A stretch of DNA of 64,000 bases, from NCBI RefSeq assembly GCF_027568515.1, contig NZ_JANKZF010000011.1, positions 1-64,000 on the forward strand, in the 5' to 3' direction. This stretch comes from Arthrobacter sp. HY1533. Lineage in GTDB: Bacteria > Actinomycetota > Actinomycetes > Actinomycetales > Micrococcaceae. Position numbers and translations under genes: made by a program. How positions within the stretch are numbered: the first letter of the stretch is position 1; the number at the start of each line of letters is the position of its first letter. Positions 42,563 to 50,190 of this stretch are shown piece after piece. The notes under the pieces are model-generated. The model searched no databases and had not been told where the DNA came from. It saw only the letters and a list, made by a program, of their open reading frames with translations.

Positions 42563-43494
42563 CGGCCCCCGGCGCGGGAGCACGGCACGGCGGCCCGGCC
42601 CCATCCGGCGGCGCGGCCCTGCTGCTGGTCAATCCGACCTCCGGCCGCGGCCGCGGGCTGCGGCTGCTGCCACGGACGGCCGAGGCATTGCGCTCCGCCG
42701 GATACCGCCTCGAGGTGTCCACCACCGAAAGCCTGGCCGACGCCACGGAGCAGGCGCGCCGGGCGCCGGCCGGAACCCTCGTGGCAGTCCTGGGTGGTGA
42801 CGGCTTCCTGGGCGCCGCCGCAACAGGGGCGGGCGAGTCGGGCGCCGTCGTGCTCCCCCTGGCCGGTGGACGAGGCAACGACACTGTGCGCCGGCTGGGA
42901 CTGGCCCTTGACCCGGTCAAGGCCGTCCAGTCCATTGACCGCCTGGCCGTGCGCGAAATTGACCTGGGCCTGGCCAACGGACGTCCTTACCTGGGCGTGG
43001 CCAACGTGGGCTTCGACGGCCTCGCCAACGAATACGGCAACAATGCGCGCCTGAACCTGGGCCCGTTCGTGTACCTGTACGGCGGCATCAAGGCCTTCCT
43101 TGAGTGGAAGGACGTGACCTTCACGGTGTCCGTGGACGGCCGGGAAACCACCTTTCCGGGGTGGTTTGTGGCCGTGGGCAATGTGGGCCAGTACGGGGGA
43201 GGGCTGCGGATCTGCCCGCAGGCCGCGGCCGACGACGGATTGCTGGACGTGGTGTCGCTGGGCCGGGCCACGGTGCTCGGGGTGGCGGCCACGTTCCTGC
43301 GCTCCTACAGGGGCGGCCACCTGGGCCAGGCCAACATCAGCTTTGCCAGGGGCAGCGCCGTCACCATCAGTGCCAGCAAGCCGCTGAACCTCTATGCCGA
43401 CGGGGAAAGGGTGGCTGCCCTGCCCGCCCGGATGGAAATCGCCCCCCGGGCCGTGCGGGTCCTTGTCCCTGCGGGGTCGGCCGCCCTTTCCTGA
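42559..43494 (+). CDS. Diacylglycerol-kinase-family lipid kinase
   Basis: A 311-aa DAGK catalytic-fold protein. LLLVNPTSGRGRG, VAVLGGDGFLGAA (GGDG nucleotide motif) and LPLAGGRGNDTVRRLG are the conserved motifs; the last is usually GTGND, here AGGRGND. LANEYGNN and YGGIKAFLEWKDVTFTVSVDG are typical of actinobacterial YegS/DgkB-like kinases. It phosphorylates diacylglycerol or another lipid alcohol to the phosphatidate. I take the GTG at 42559 (GTGA overlap with glpD, AAAGGGGG upstream). An upstream GTG at 42532 is possible. Confidence 0.87.
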   Translation: MTAPGAGARHGGPAPSGGAALLLVNPTSGRGRGLRLLPRTAEALRSAGYRLEVSTTESLADATEQARRAPAGTLVAVLGGDGFLGAAATGAGESGAVVLPLAGGRGNDTVRRLGLALDPVKAVQSIDRLAVREIDLGLANGRPYLGVANVGFDGLANEYGNNARLNLGPFVYLYGGIKAFLEWKDVTFTVSVDGRETTFPGWFVAVGNVGQYGGGLRICPQAAADDGLLDVVSLGRATVLGVAATFLRSYRGGHLGQANISFARGSAVTISASKPLNLYADGERVAALPARMEIAPRAVRVLVPAGSAALS

Positions 43495-43500
43495 GCCGCC

Positions 43501-43953
43501 TCAGCGGGTGTCCAGGTCCTCAAAGATCAAGAATGTCTGGGTGTCCAGCACGCCTGGCATGGACTGCAGCGTATCGAAGATGACCCGGCGCAGGCCCACG
43601 TTGTCCTCGGCCCGCACCAGCAGGATGACGTCGAAGTCGCCGCCCACCAGGGCAATGTGCGCCACCTCCGGAATGGCGCGCAGCTCCTCACGCAGCTCCC
43701 GCCACGAATGCTGGCTGACCTTCAGGGTGACGTAGGCGCTGGACTTCAGCCCGGCCTTGACCGGATCCACGAGCGCCGTGAACTTGGTCAGGACGCCGGA
43801 CTCCGTGAGACGGGATATCCGTGAATACGCGTGGGCGCGGGAGATGTGGACCTCGGCGGCCACGGCGCTGACGGACATGCGCCCGTCCCGGACCAGTTCG
43901 GCAATGATGCGCCTGTCCACCTCGTCCAGCGGCACGGCAGCCTGCTCTTCCAT
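43501..43953 (-). CDS. Lrp/AsnC-family regulator (BkdR-like)
   Basis: A 150-aa protein. The N-terminal AsnC helix-turn-helix (LDEVDRRIIAELVRDGRMSVSAVAAEVHISRAHAYSRISRLTESGVLTKF) is followed by the RAM ligand domain (EVAHIALVGGDFDVILLVRAED). The gene is divergent from the 2-oxoacid dehydrogenase operon at 44181 and probably activates or represses it in response to a branched-chain amino acid or keto acid. AAGGAG lies 5 nt before the ATG at 43953, which settles the start; upstream frame is intergenic. Confidence 0.9.
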   Translation of the reverse strand: MEEQAAVPLDEVDRRIIAELVRDGRMSVSAVAAEVHISRAHAYSRISRLTESGVLTKFTALVDPVKAGLKSSAYVTLKVSQHSWRELREELRAIPEVAHIALVGGDFDVILLVRAEDNVGLRRVIFDTLQSMPGVLDTQTFLIFEDLDTR

Positions 43954-44180
43954 GGGACTCCTTGTGCGGCTGTGCGGAACCCGGCCGCCGCGGTGCGCGG
44001 CGCCGAGACAAGCTGTGCGGGCAATGCGCCCATTGCCGGGCATGTGTCTTTCACGCTAGAGGTTTCAGATCAAAAGATCCAGAGTTTTGCGGACTTGTGG
44101 CGACGTTCCGCCATGGATCACATACTGAAACCAACAGAACATCTTTGCTGATGCGCCACCTTTGAAGGAGGGCGAGTTCA

Positions 44181-45356
44181 ATGACGAACCATCCGGAATT
44201 CCTGAACCACCCGGGAAATGCCGCCCTGAAGGCGGGAAGCAACAGCCTGCAGGGCGAGTACCTGCTGCCGTCCACCGACGCCGTCCGGCTTATCAACTCC
44301 GACGGCACCGCACACACAGGCACCAAGTACAAGGAAACATACGCACTGCCAGACGCCCAGAGGCTGCTGCAGGGCTACGGGGAGCTGGTCATGGGCCGGC
44401 GGATCAACGAGCAGGCCGGCGCCCTGGTGCGGCAGGGGCGGATGGCGGTGTACCCGTCGTCGTTCGGGCAGGAGGCCTGCCAGGTGGCGGCAACCATGTG
44501 CCTGCGCGGCAGCGACTGGCTGTTCCCCACCTACCGCGACACCGTGGCCGTGCTGGGCCGCGGCGTGCCGCCCATGGAGGCCTTCGAGGCGCTGCGAGGC
44601 GACTGGCACAGCGGCTTCGACCCCCTTGAGCACCGCACCGCCCTGCCCGCCACACCGCTGGCCACCCAGCTGCTGCACGCCGTTGGCGTGGCCCACGCGG
44701 CCAAGCTCCGCGGCGAGGACACGGTGGTGCTGGCCCTGTGCGGGGACGGCGCCACGAGTGAGGGCGACTTCCACGTGGCCCTGAACTTTGCCGCCGTCTT
44801 CCACGTCCCGGCCGTCTTCCTGGTGCAGAACAACCAGTACGCCATCTCCGTCCCGCTCATTCACCAGAGCGTGGCGCCGTCGCTGGCCCACAAGGCCATT
44901 GGCTATGGCATGCCGGGTGAGCGCGTGGACGGCAACGACCTCGCCGCGCTGCTGGCCGTGCTGGGCAGTGCCGTGGACAGGGCGCGCAACGGCGGCGGGC
45001 CCGCCCTCATCGAGGCCCACACCTACCGGATGGAGGCGCACACCAACGCCGACGACGCCACCCGCTACCGTTCCGCCGCCGAGGTGGCCCAGTGGGCGCC
45101 GCGGGACCCCCTGCTGCGGCTGGAAAAATACCTGCACGACGCCGGGACCCTGGGTTCCGCCGACGCGGCCGGTTTCGCTGCGGCCGCGGAGGAGACGGCC
45201 AAGGCACTGCGGGACGGCCTGAACGCCCCCACCGAGCCGGACCCGCTGGACATGTTCCGCTTCGTCTTCAGCGAACCCACGGCCCAGTTGCAGGAACAAG
45301 GCAGGCAGCTCGCGGCCGAACTCGCCGCCGCTTCCACGGAAGGCGGCCGGCCATGA
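44181..45356 (+). CDS. bkdA: Branched-chain 2-oxoacid dehydrogenase E1 alpha
   Basis: A 391-aa thiamine-diphosphate E1 alpha. ALCGDGATSEGDFHVALNFAAVFHVPAVFLVQNNQYAIS is the TPP-binding motif (GDG..NN), and YRMEAHTNADDATRYR the phosphorylation-loop region. Partners with E1 beta to decarboxylate the keto acid and transfer the acyl group to E2 lipoate. The Lrp neighbour favours branched-chain keto acids over pyruvate, but pyruvate dehydrogenase cannot be excluded. GGAGG lies about 9 nt before the ATG. Stop overlaps bkdB by 4 nt. Confidence 0.88.
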   Translation: MTNHPEFLNHPGNAALKAGSNSLQGEYLLPSTDAVRLINSDGTAHTGTKYKETYALPDAQRLLQGYGELVMGRRINEQAGALVRQGRMAVYPSSFGQEACQVAATMCLRGSDWLFPTYRDTVAVLGRGVPPMEAFEALRGDWHSGFDPLEHRTALPATPLATQLLHAVGVAHAAKLRGEDTVVLALCGDGATSEGDFHVALNFAAVFHVPAVFLVQNNQYAISVPLIHQSVAPSLAHKAIGYGMPGERVDGNDLAALLAVLGSAVDRARNGGGPALIEAHTYRMEAHTNADDATRYRSAAEVAQWAPRDPLLRLEKYLHDAGTLGSADAAGFAAAAEETAKALRDGLNAPTEPDPLDMFRFVFSEPTAQLQEQGRQLAAELAAASTEGGRP

Positions 45357-46423
45357 CGGCAACCCCAGCCGTGGAAGCCCCGGAACTCTCAGGTGTGCAA
45401 AGCCTGACGTTCGCCAAGGCCCTGACCCTGGCCATGGCCGATGCCATGGAGGCCGACAACTCCGTGGTGGTCTTCGGCGAGGACGTGGGAAAGCTCGGCG
45501 GCGTGTTCCGGGTGACCGACGGGCTGACCGCCCGCTTCGGCGAGGAGCGCTGCTTTGACACGCCTCTGGCGGAATCCGGGATCGTGGGCATGGCCACCGG
45601 CATGGCCATCAACGGCATGCGCCCTGTGGTGGAGATGCAGTTCGATGCCTTTGCCTACCCCGCCTTTGAACAGATCACCAGCCACGTGGCAAAAATGGGC
45701 AACCGCACGCGCGGCCGGGTCCGCCTGCCGCTGGTCATCCGCATCCCGTACGCAGGCGGCATTGGCGGGGTGGAGCACCACTGCGATTCCTCCGAAGGGC
45801 ACTACGCCCACACCCCGGGACTCGTGGTGCTGACGCCGTCGAACGTTGCGGACGCCTACACAATGCTGCGCGACGCCATCGCCTCCCCGGACCCCGTGGT
45901 GTTCATGGAGCCCAAGAAGTTGTACTTCTCCAAGGCCGAGGTGGACCTGGATGCGCTGCGCTCCCGCTACGATGCGGCCGGCAGGCTGGACCGGGCGGAC
46001 ACCGTGCCCTCCGGCATTGGGCATGCCGCCGTGCTGCGCGAGGGCACCGATGCAACGCTCATCGCCTACGGGCCGTCGGTGGCCCCGGCGCTCGCCGCCG
46101 CGGAGACTGCCGCGGCCGAGGGGCGTTCCCTTCAGGTGGTGGATGTGCGCTCCCTGGTCCCGTTCGACGACGAAACCGTCAACGCCGCCGTCAGGTCCAC
46201 GGGCCGGGCCGTGGTCATTGCCGAGGCGCCGGGCTTCGCCTCGATGGCCTCGGAGATCGCGGCCAGGATCCAGGAGCATTGCTTCCATTCACTGGCCGCC
46301 CCCGTGCTGCGCGTGACCGGATTCGACATCCCCTACCCGCCGCCGCGCCTGGAGAAGCACTTTCTGCCGGGTGTGGACAGAATTCTTGACGCCGTGGACC
46401 GGCTCCAATGGGAGGAATCATGA
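45353..46423 (+). CDS. bkdB: Branched-chain 2-oxoacid dehydrogenase E1 beta
   Basis: A 356-aa transketolase-like subunit. LTLAMADAMEADNSVVVFGEDVGKLGGVFRVTDGL, FDTPLAESGIVGMATGMAINGMRPVVEMQF and HHCDSSEGHYAHTPGLVVLTPSNVADAYTMLRDAI are the E1-beta signature blocks, and the C-terminal VTGFDIPYPPPRLEKHFLPGVDRI the subunit interface. ATG at 45353 overlaps bkdA (ATGA); a GGAGGA site for the next gene lies in its last codons. Same acyl-chain ambiguity as bkdA. Confidence 0.9.
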   Translation: MTATPAVEAPELSGVQSLTFAKALTLAMADAMEADNSVVVFGEDVGKLGGVFRVTDGLTARFGEERCFDTPLAESGIVGMATGMAINGMRPVVEMQFDAFAYPAFEQITSHVAKMGNRTRGRVRLPLVIRIPYAGGIGGVEHHCDSSEGHYAHTPGLVVLTPSNVADAYTMLRDAIASPDPVVFMEPKKLYFSKAEVDLDALRSRYDAAGRLDRADTVPSGIGHAAVLREGTDATLIAYGPSVAPALAAAETAAAEGRSLQVVDVRSLVPFDDETVNAAVRSTGRAVVIAEAPGFASMASEIAARIQEHCFHSLAAPVLRVTGFDIPYPPPRLEKHFLPGVDRILDAVDRLQWEES

Positions 46424-47766
46424 ACGGACAGGTGTTCCTGCTGCCGGATTTGGGTGAGGGCCTGGTCGAGGCCGAGATTGTGCGCTGGCTCGTGGAGGTG
46501 GGGGACACCGTCCGGGTGGACCAGCCCCTGGCCGAGGTGGAAACGGCAAAGTCAGTGGTGGAGGTGCCCTCGCCCTACGCCGGCACGGTGGCCACGCTGC
46601 ACGGCGCCGAGGGCAGCACGCTGGAAGTGGGCAAGCCGCTGGCCACGATTGCGGCCGATGAGGCTGGGGTGCCCGACGCCGGGGTGCCCAGCCCGGTAGC
46701 CGAGGACTCCGCGGGTCCCGAAGGCTCCGGCAACGTGCTGATTGGCTACGGAACGTCCGGCACGGATGGCCCGGGCCGCAGCCGGCCGCCAGTGGTGGCC
46801 GCGGCACGGCAGGCGCCCCTTGTGGTCTCGCCCGTGGTGCGCAAGCTGGCCCACGACCACGGGATTGCCTTGGCCGGCATCCCCGGCACGGGCCCTGACG
46901 GGCTGATCCTGCGGGCGGACGTGCAGGCCGCCATCGCCGCCGTTGAACCGCCCGCCGCGCCGGCCGCACCGGCGGAACCGCCTGTGGCGCCGCAACAAGC
47001 GGAACCACGGCGGGAGGCGGCGGAAGCGCCTGCGCCTGCGTCCGGCGTCGTGGACCAGCGCACCGGGCTTGCAGTGATGTCCAGGACACCCCTGACCGGG
47101 CTGCGGAAGGCGGCGGCCGAGGCCATGGTGCGCAGCCGCCGGGAGATACCCGAGGCCACCGTCTGGGTGGATGTGGACGCCACGGCGCTGCTGGAGCTGC
47201 GTGCCGGGATGCAGGCGCAGGGCTCGGCGCCGGGCCTGCTGGCCTTTGTCACGCGGTTTGTCGTGGCCGGGCTGGCCCGCTTCCCGCAGCTGAACATGCA
47301 GCTGGCCGGCGACGGCGGAACGGACTCCGTGGTGGAGTTCGCCGGCATCAACCTGGGCTTCGCCACGCAAACCGAACGCGGGCTCGTGGTGCCTGTGCTC
47401 CGCAACGCCCAGGGCCGCAGTGCCAGGGAACTCGACGCGGCCATCCGCGGGCTCACCGCCAGGGCATTGGAGGGGCATGCCGGGCCGGGCGAGCTGGGCG
47501 GCGGCACGTTCACCATCAACAACTACGGCGTGCTGGGCGTGGACGGCTCGGCCGCCATCATCAACCACCCGGAGGCGGCCATGCTGGGCCTGGGCCGCAT
47601 CATGGACAAGCCGTGGGTGGTGGACGGGGAACTGTGCGTGCGCAAGATGACGGAGCTGACCCTGGCCTTTGACCACAGGGTCTGCGACGGGGCAGTGGCC
47701 GCCGGCTTCCTGCGCTTCGTGGCCGACGCCATGGAAAACCCGGCGGCGGTGCTGGCCGACTTGTAG
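46420..47766 (+). CDS. bkdC: Dihydrolipoamide acyltransferase E2
   Basis: A 448-aa E2. One N-terminal lipoyl domain (FLLPDLGEGLVEAEIVRWL; lipoylated Lys44 in ETAKSVVEVP), an Ala/Pro-rich linker, a peripheral-subunit-binding domain (VVSPVVRKLAHDHGIALAGIPGTGPDGLILRADV), a second linker, and the catalytic domain with LAFDHRVCDGAVAAGF (His and Asp of the HRxxDG motif). It forms the core that passes the acyl group from lipoate to CoA. No E3 gene lies in the window; the shared lipoamide dehydrogenase must be elsewhere. GGAGGA just before the ATG. Confidence 0.92.
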   Translation: MNGQVFLLPDLGEGLVEAEIVRWLVEVGDTVRVDQPLAEVETAKSVVEVPSPYAGTVATLHGAEGSTLEVGKPLATIAADEAGVPDAGVPSPVAEDSAGPEGSGNVLIGYGTSGTDGPGRSRPPVVAAARQAPLVVSPVVRKLAHDHGIALAGIPGTGPDGLILRADVQAAIAAVEPPAAPAAPAEPPVAPQQAEPRREAAEAPAPASGVVDQRTGLAVMSRTPLTGLRKAAAEAMVRSRREIPEATVWVDVDATALLELRAGMQAQGSAPGLLAFVTRFVVAGLARFPQLNMQLAGDGGTDSVVEFAGINLGFATQTERGLVVPVLRNAQGRSARELDAAIRGLTARALEGHAGPGELGGGTFTINNYGVLGVDGSAAIINHPEAAMLGLGRIMDKPWVVDGELCVRKMTELTLAFDHRVCDGAVAAGFLRFVADAMENPAAVLADL

Positions 47767-47769
47767 GGT
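47764..47769 (+). promoter_or_regulatory. -10 box of leaderless promoter (MBL gene)
   Basis: TAGGGT overlaps the bkdC stop codon and ends 6 nt before the ATG at 47776. Coincidence with the stop makes it less certain than the others. Confidence 0.4.
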
Positions 47770-47775
47770 GGGGGC

Positions 47776-48501
47776 ATGGCAGAACAGCAGCCGGGGCCTG
47801 CCTCGGACGGCACCTGGCAGGACCTCGGTGGAGGCAGCTTTGTCCTCGCCAGCAGTGCCGCACGCGCCCTGGTGAACATCGGGCTCGTGGTGGGGCGTGA
47901 GCGGGCCCTGCTGGTGGACACCGGCTGCGGCCCCCGCCACGCCACCGAGATCCTGGCCGCCGTGCGGGCCCTCACCGCACTGCCACTCCTCGTGGTGAAC
48001 ACGCACGCCCACTGGGACCACTTCTTCGGCAACGCGGCGTTCCGGGATGCGGGCACCACAACCATCTGGGCGCACGCCGCCGCTGCCCGGGCCATGGAAC
48101 GCACGGGGGAGTCGCAGCGGGCCGAGGTGGCCGGCGTCGAGCCTGACATGGCGGCCGGCAGGGGACCCGGCACGGAGATTGTGCTGCCCACACACCTGGT
48201 CCAGGAGGTGCCAGTGGTGTTGGACTTGGGCGGCACAGTGGTGGAACTGTTCACGCTGGGCCGCGGGCACACGGACGGCGACCTCATGGTGGGCGCTCCC
48301 GGCGTGCTGTTTGCCGGGGACGTGCTGGAGGAAGGCGCCGAGCCCCAGTTCGAGGACGCACACCCGCAGGAATGGGCCGCGGTGCTGCGCCGGCTTGGCA
48401 CCATGGCTGCCAGGTACCCCGTCATGGTCCCCGGACACGGCCGCCCCGTGGACGCGGCCTTCGCGGCGGCCCTGGCGCCGGTTGTCCAGGCCCACAGCTA
48501 G
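47776..48501 (+). CDS. MBL-fold metallo-hydrolase
   Basis: A 241-aa metallo-beta-lactamase-fold protein. VVNTHAHWDHFFGN is the HXHXDH zinc motif; a further ligand lies in LGRGHTDGDLMVGAPGVLFAGDVLE (His and Asp), and VPGHGRPVD the last. The layout is that of quorum-lactonase/hydroxyacylglutathione-hydrolase-like cytoplasmic proteins with undetermined substrate. Begins 9 nt after bkdC, so cotranscription is possible, but a spaced TAGGGT before the ATG points to an extra promoter. Confidence 0.87.
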   Translation: MAEQQPGPASDGTWQDLGGGSFVLASSAARALVNIGLVVGRERALLVDTGCGPRHATEILAAVRALTALPLLVVNTHAHWDHFFGNAAFRDAGTTTIWAHAAAARAMERTGESQRAEVAGVEPDMAAGRGPGTEIVLPTHLVQEVPVVLDLGGTVVELFTLGRGHTDGDLMVGAPGVLFAGDVLEEGAEPQFEDAHPQEWAAVLRRLGTMAARYPVMVPGHGRPVDAAFAAALAPVVQAHS

Positions 48502-48504
48502 ACC

Positions 48505-48577
48505 CTCCCTCACTTTTGGGGGTGTTTCGGGGAACGCTCCCTCACTTTCGGGGGTGTTTCGGGGAACCCTCCCTCAC
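48505..48577 (+). repeat. 32-bp tandem repeat, 2.3 copies
   Basis: CTCCCTCAC recurs at 48505, 48537 and 48569, exact period 32; the units differ at few positions (for example CACTTTT versus CACTTTC), and each contains GGGGGTGTTTCGGGGAA. It directly follows the MBL stop. A degenerate relative encodes part of PaaH (27351-27400). Confidence 0.9.
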
Positions 48578-48641
48578 CGCCGGACCCCATGGCAGCGATG
48601 GCGTGCTTTCCGGCAGCGCAATCCCACCTCCGCGGCGGGTC

Positions 48642-48647
48642 TAGAGT
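48642..48647 (+). promoter_or_regulatory. -10 box of leaderless promoter (MFS)
   Basis: TAGAGT ends 7 nt before the GTG at 48655. Confidence 0.5.
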
Positions 48648-48654
48648 GGGGACA

Positions 48655-49851
48655 GTGAGCAAGAACGCCAAACCCGGAGACTTCAGCCTGTGGTCCATTG
48701 CCCTTCCGGCATTTGGGCCATCACTGCTTTTTGGCATTGGTGAAGGGGCCATCCTGCCCGTCATCCCGCTCATGGCACGTGAGATGGGCTCCTCGCTGGC
48801 AGGGGCATCACTGGTGGTGGCACTCATCGGCATCGGCTCCCTGGTCAGCAACATCCCGGCCTCACTGATCACCGCAAAATTTGGCGAACGGCGCGGCATG
48901 GTGGGTGCGGCCGTGCTGAGCCTGGCAGCCATGCTCACCTGCGTGTTCGCACACAACATCTGGGCGCTCGCCGTGGGCGTGTTCCTCATTGGAGCCTCCG
49001 CAGCCGTGTTCAACCTGGCGCGGCAAAGCTACCTGACCGAGGCCGTGCCGCCGCTCATGCGCGCCCGCGCCATGTCCACCCTGGGCGGCGTGGGCCGGAT
49101 CGGCCTGTTCGCGGGTCCCTTCATCGGCGCCCTGGCCATCCACCTCACGGAGCTGTCCGGGGCCTTCTGGGTTGCAGCAGTTGCCGTTGCCGCGGCCGGG
49201 GCTGTGGCATGGTGGCTGCCGGATCTGGAGCCCAGCGGCGGTCCGGCACCCACCGGCCCGGGCCCCACCGTGCGCTCGCTCATGGCCGCCCACAAACGTG
49301 TCTTTTTGACCGTGGGCATCGGCGTGCTGCTGGTCAGCGCCGTGCGCTCGTCACGGCAGGTGGTGGTGCCGCTGTGGGCCGACAACCTTGGCCTGAGCCC
49401 GGCGGCAACCTCGGTCATCTACGGGCTCTCCGGCGCGATCGACATGCTGGTGTTCTACCCCGCGGGCAAGGTCATGGACCGCAAGGGGCGTAACTGGGTT
49501 GCCGTCCCCTCCATGGTGCTCATGGGCGCGGCCCTGCTCCTGATCCCGCTGACCACCGGCGCCACCACCCTGCTGCTGGCGGCCCTGCTCATCGGCTTCG
49601 GCAACGGGATTGGCTCAGGCCTGATCATGACCCTGGGCGCCGACTACTCGCCGCGCCACGGCCGCGCCCAGTTCCTGGGCATCTGGCGGTTCATGTCCGA
49701 CGCCGGCGGGTCCAGCGGGCCTGCCCTCCTGGCCCTGCTCACGGCGGCCGTTTCGCTGTCCTTTGGCATTGCCGCCACGGGCGTCCTGGGCCTGGCCGCG
49801 GCGGCCGTGCTGGGCTACTGGGTGCCGCGGAACAAGGCAGTCCACCGCTAG
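48655..49851 (+). CDS. MFS transporter
   Basis: A 398-aa, 12-helix major-facilitator protein. LPAFGPSLLFGIGEGAILPVIPLMAREMG is helix 1; ASLITAKFGERRGMVGAAVLSL is the motif-A loop; GKVMDRKGRNWVAVPSMVLMGAALLLIPL is the corresponding loop of the second half. The sequence resembles drug/multi-substrate exporters (DHA1-like). I use the GTG at 48655 because TAGAGT lies 7 nt upstream and the frame before it is the tandem-repeat region. Substrate unknown; no neighbouring biosynthesis gene explains it. Confidence 0.82.
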   Translation: MSKNAKPGDFSLWSIALPAFGPSLLFGIGEGAILPVIPLMAREMGSSLAGASLVVALIGIGSLVSNIPASLITAKFGERRGMVGAAVLSLAAMLTCVFAHNIWALAVGVFLIGASAAVFNLARQSYLTEAVPPLMRARAMSTLGGVGRIGLFAGPFIGALAIHLTELSGAFWVAAVAVAAAGAVAWWLPDLEPSGGPAPTGPGPTVRSLMAAHKRVFLTVGIGVLLVSAVRSSRQVVVPLWADNLGLSPAATSVIYGLSGAIDMLVFYPAGKVMDRKGRNWVAVPSMVLMGAALLLIPLTTGATTLLLAALLIGFGNGIGSGLIMTLGADYSPRHGRAQFLGIWRFMSDAGGSSGPALLALLTAAVSLSFGIAATGVLGLAAAAVLGYWVPRNKAVHR

Positions 49852-49917
49852 GGAGCAAGACGGCCCGCGCCAGGGGGATCCCTTGACTTCCGGCACGGGT
49901 GGGCCAAGGATGGGGCC

Positions 49918-50073
49918 ATGGGGACTCAAATGGCAGCATCGTGGCAGGGATTGAAGGACAAGTTGGCCGGGGCATTCGCGCAGTGGGCCCGGCACAGGGC
50001 GCGGCTGCGGAAAGCCCGCACCGGCTGGCCCCTCGGGGAAAAGTCGTGGCCGGGGCCCTGGCTCCACCGCTGA
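49918..50073 (+). CDS. Possible 51-aa small protein
   Basis: Within the 339-nt gap 49852-50190 a 52-codon frame begins at ATG 49918 with AAGGA 7 nt before it. The product (starting MGTQMAASWQGLKDKLAG) is basic, amphipathic and has five tryptophans. TTGACT at 49883-49888 could serve as a -35. No similarity is recognised. Most of the rest of the gap holds no gene that I can support. Confidence 0.35.
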   Translation: MGTQMAASWQGLKDKLAGAFAQWARHRARLRKARTGWPLGEKSWPGPWLHR

Positions 50074-50190
50074 CCGCACACTGACGGACGCCCCAGGTGA
50101 CGGCCGGCCCCGCAAACGGCCGGGACGGCACCCACGGACAAGCCCAGAAAGTTTTTGACGCCCGGTAGCGGCGCCGCGAATCATGGGAGC

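Noticed and set aside
44044-44180. AT-richer region before bkdA with GATCAAAAGATC, possible Lrp site
   Set aside because: Lrp/AsnC sites are too degenerate to call from one copy; a single GATC pair is not evidence enough.
46552-48513. 653-aa minus-strand frame over bkdC and the MBL gene
   Set aside because: Antisense to two genes with strong motifs; no motif of its own.
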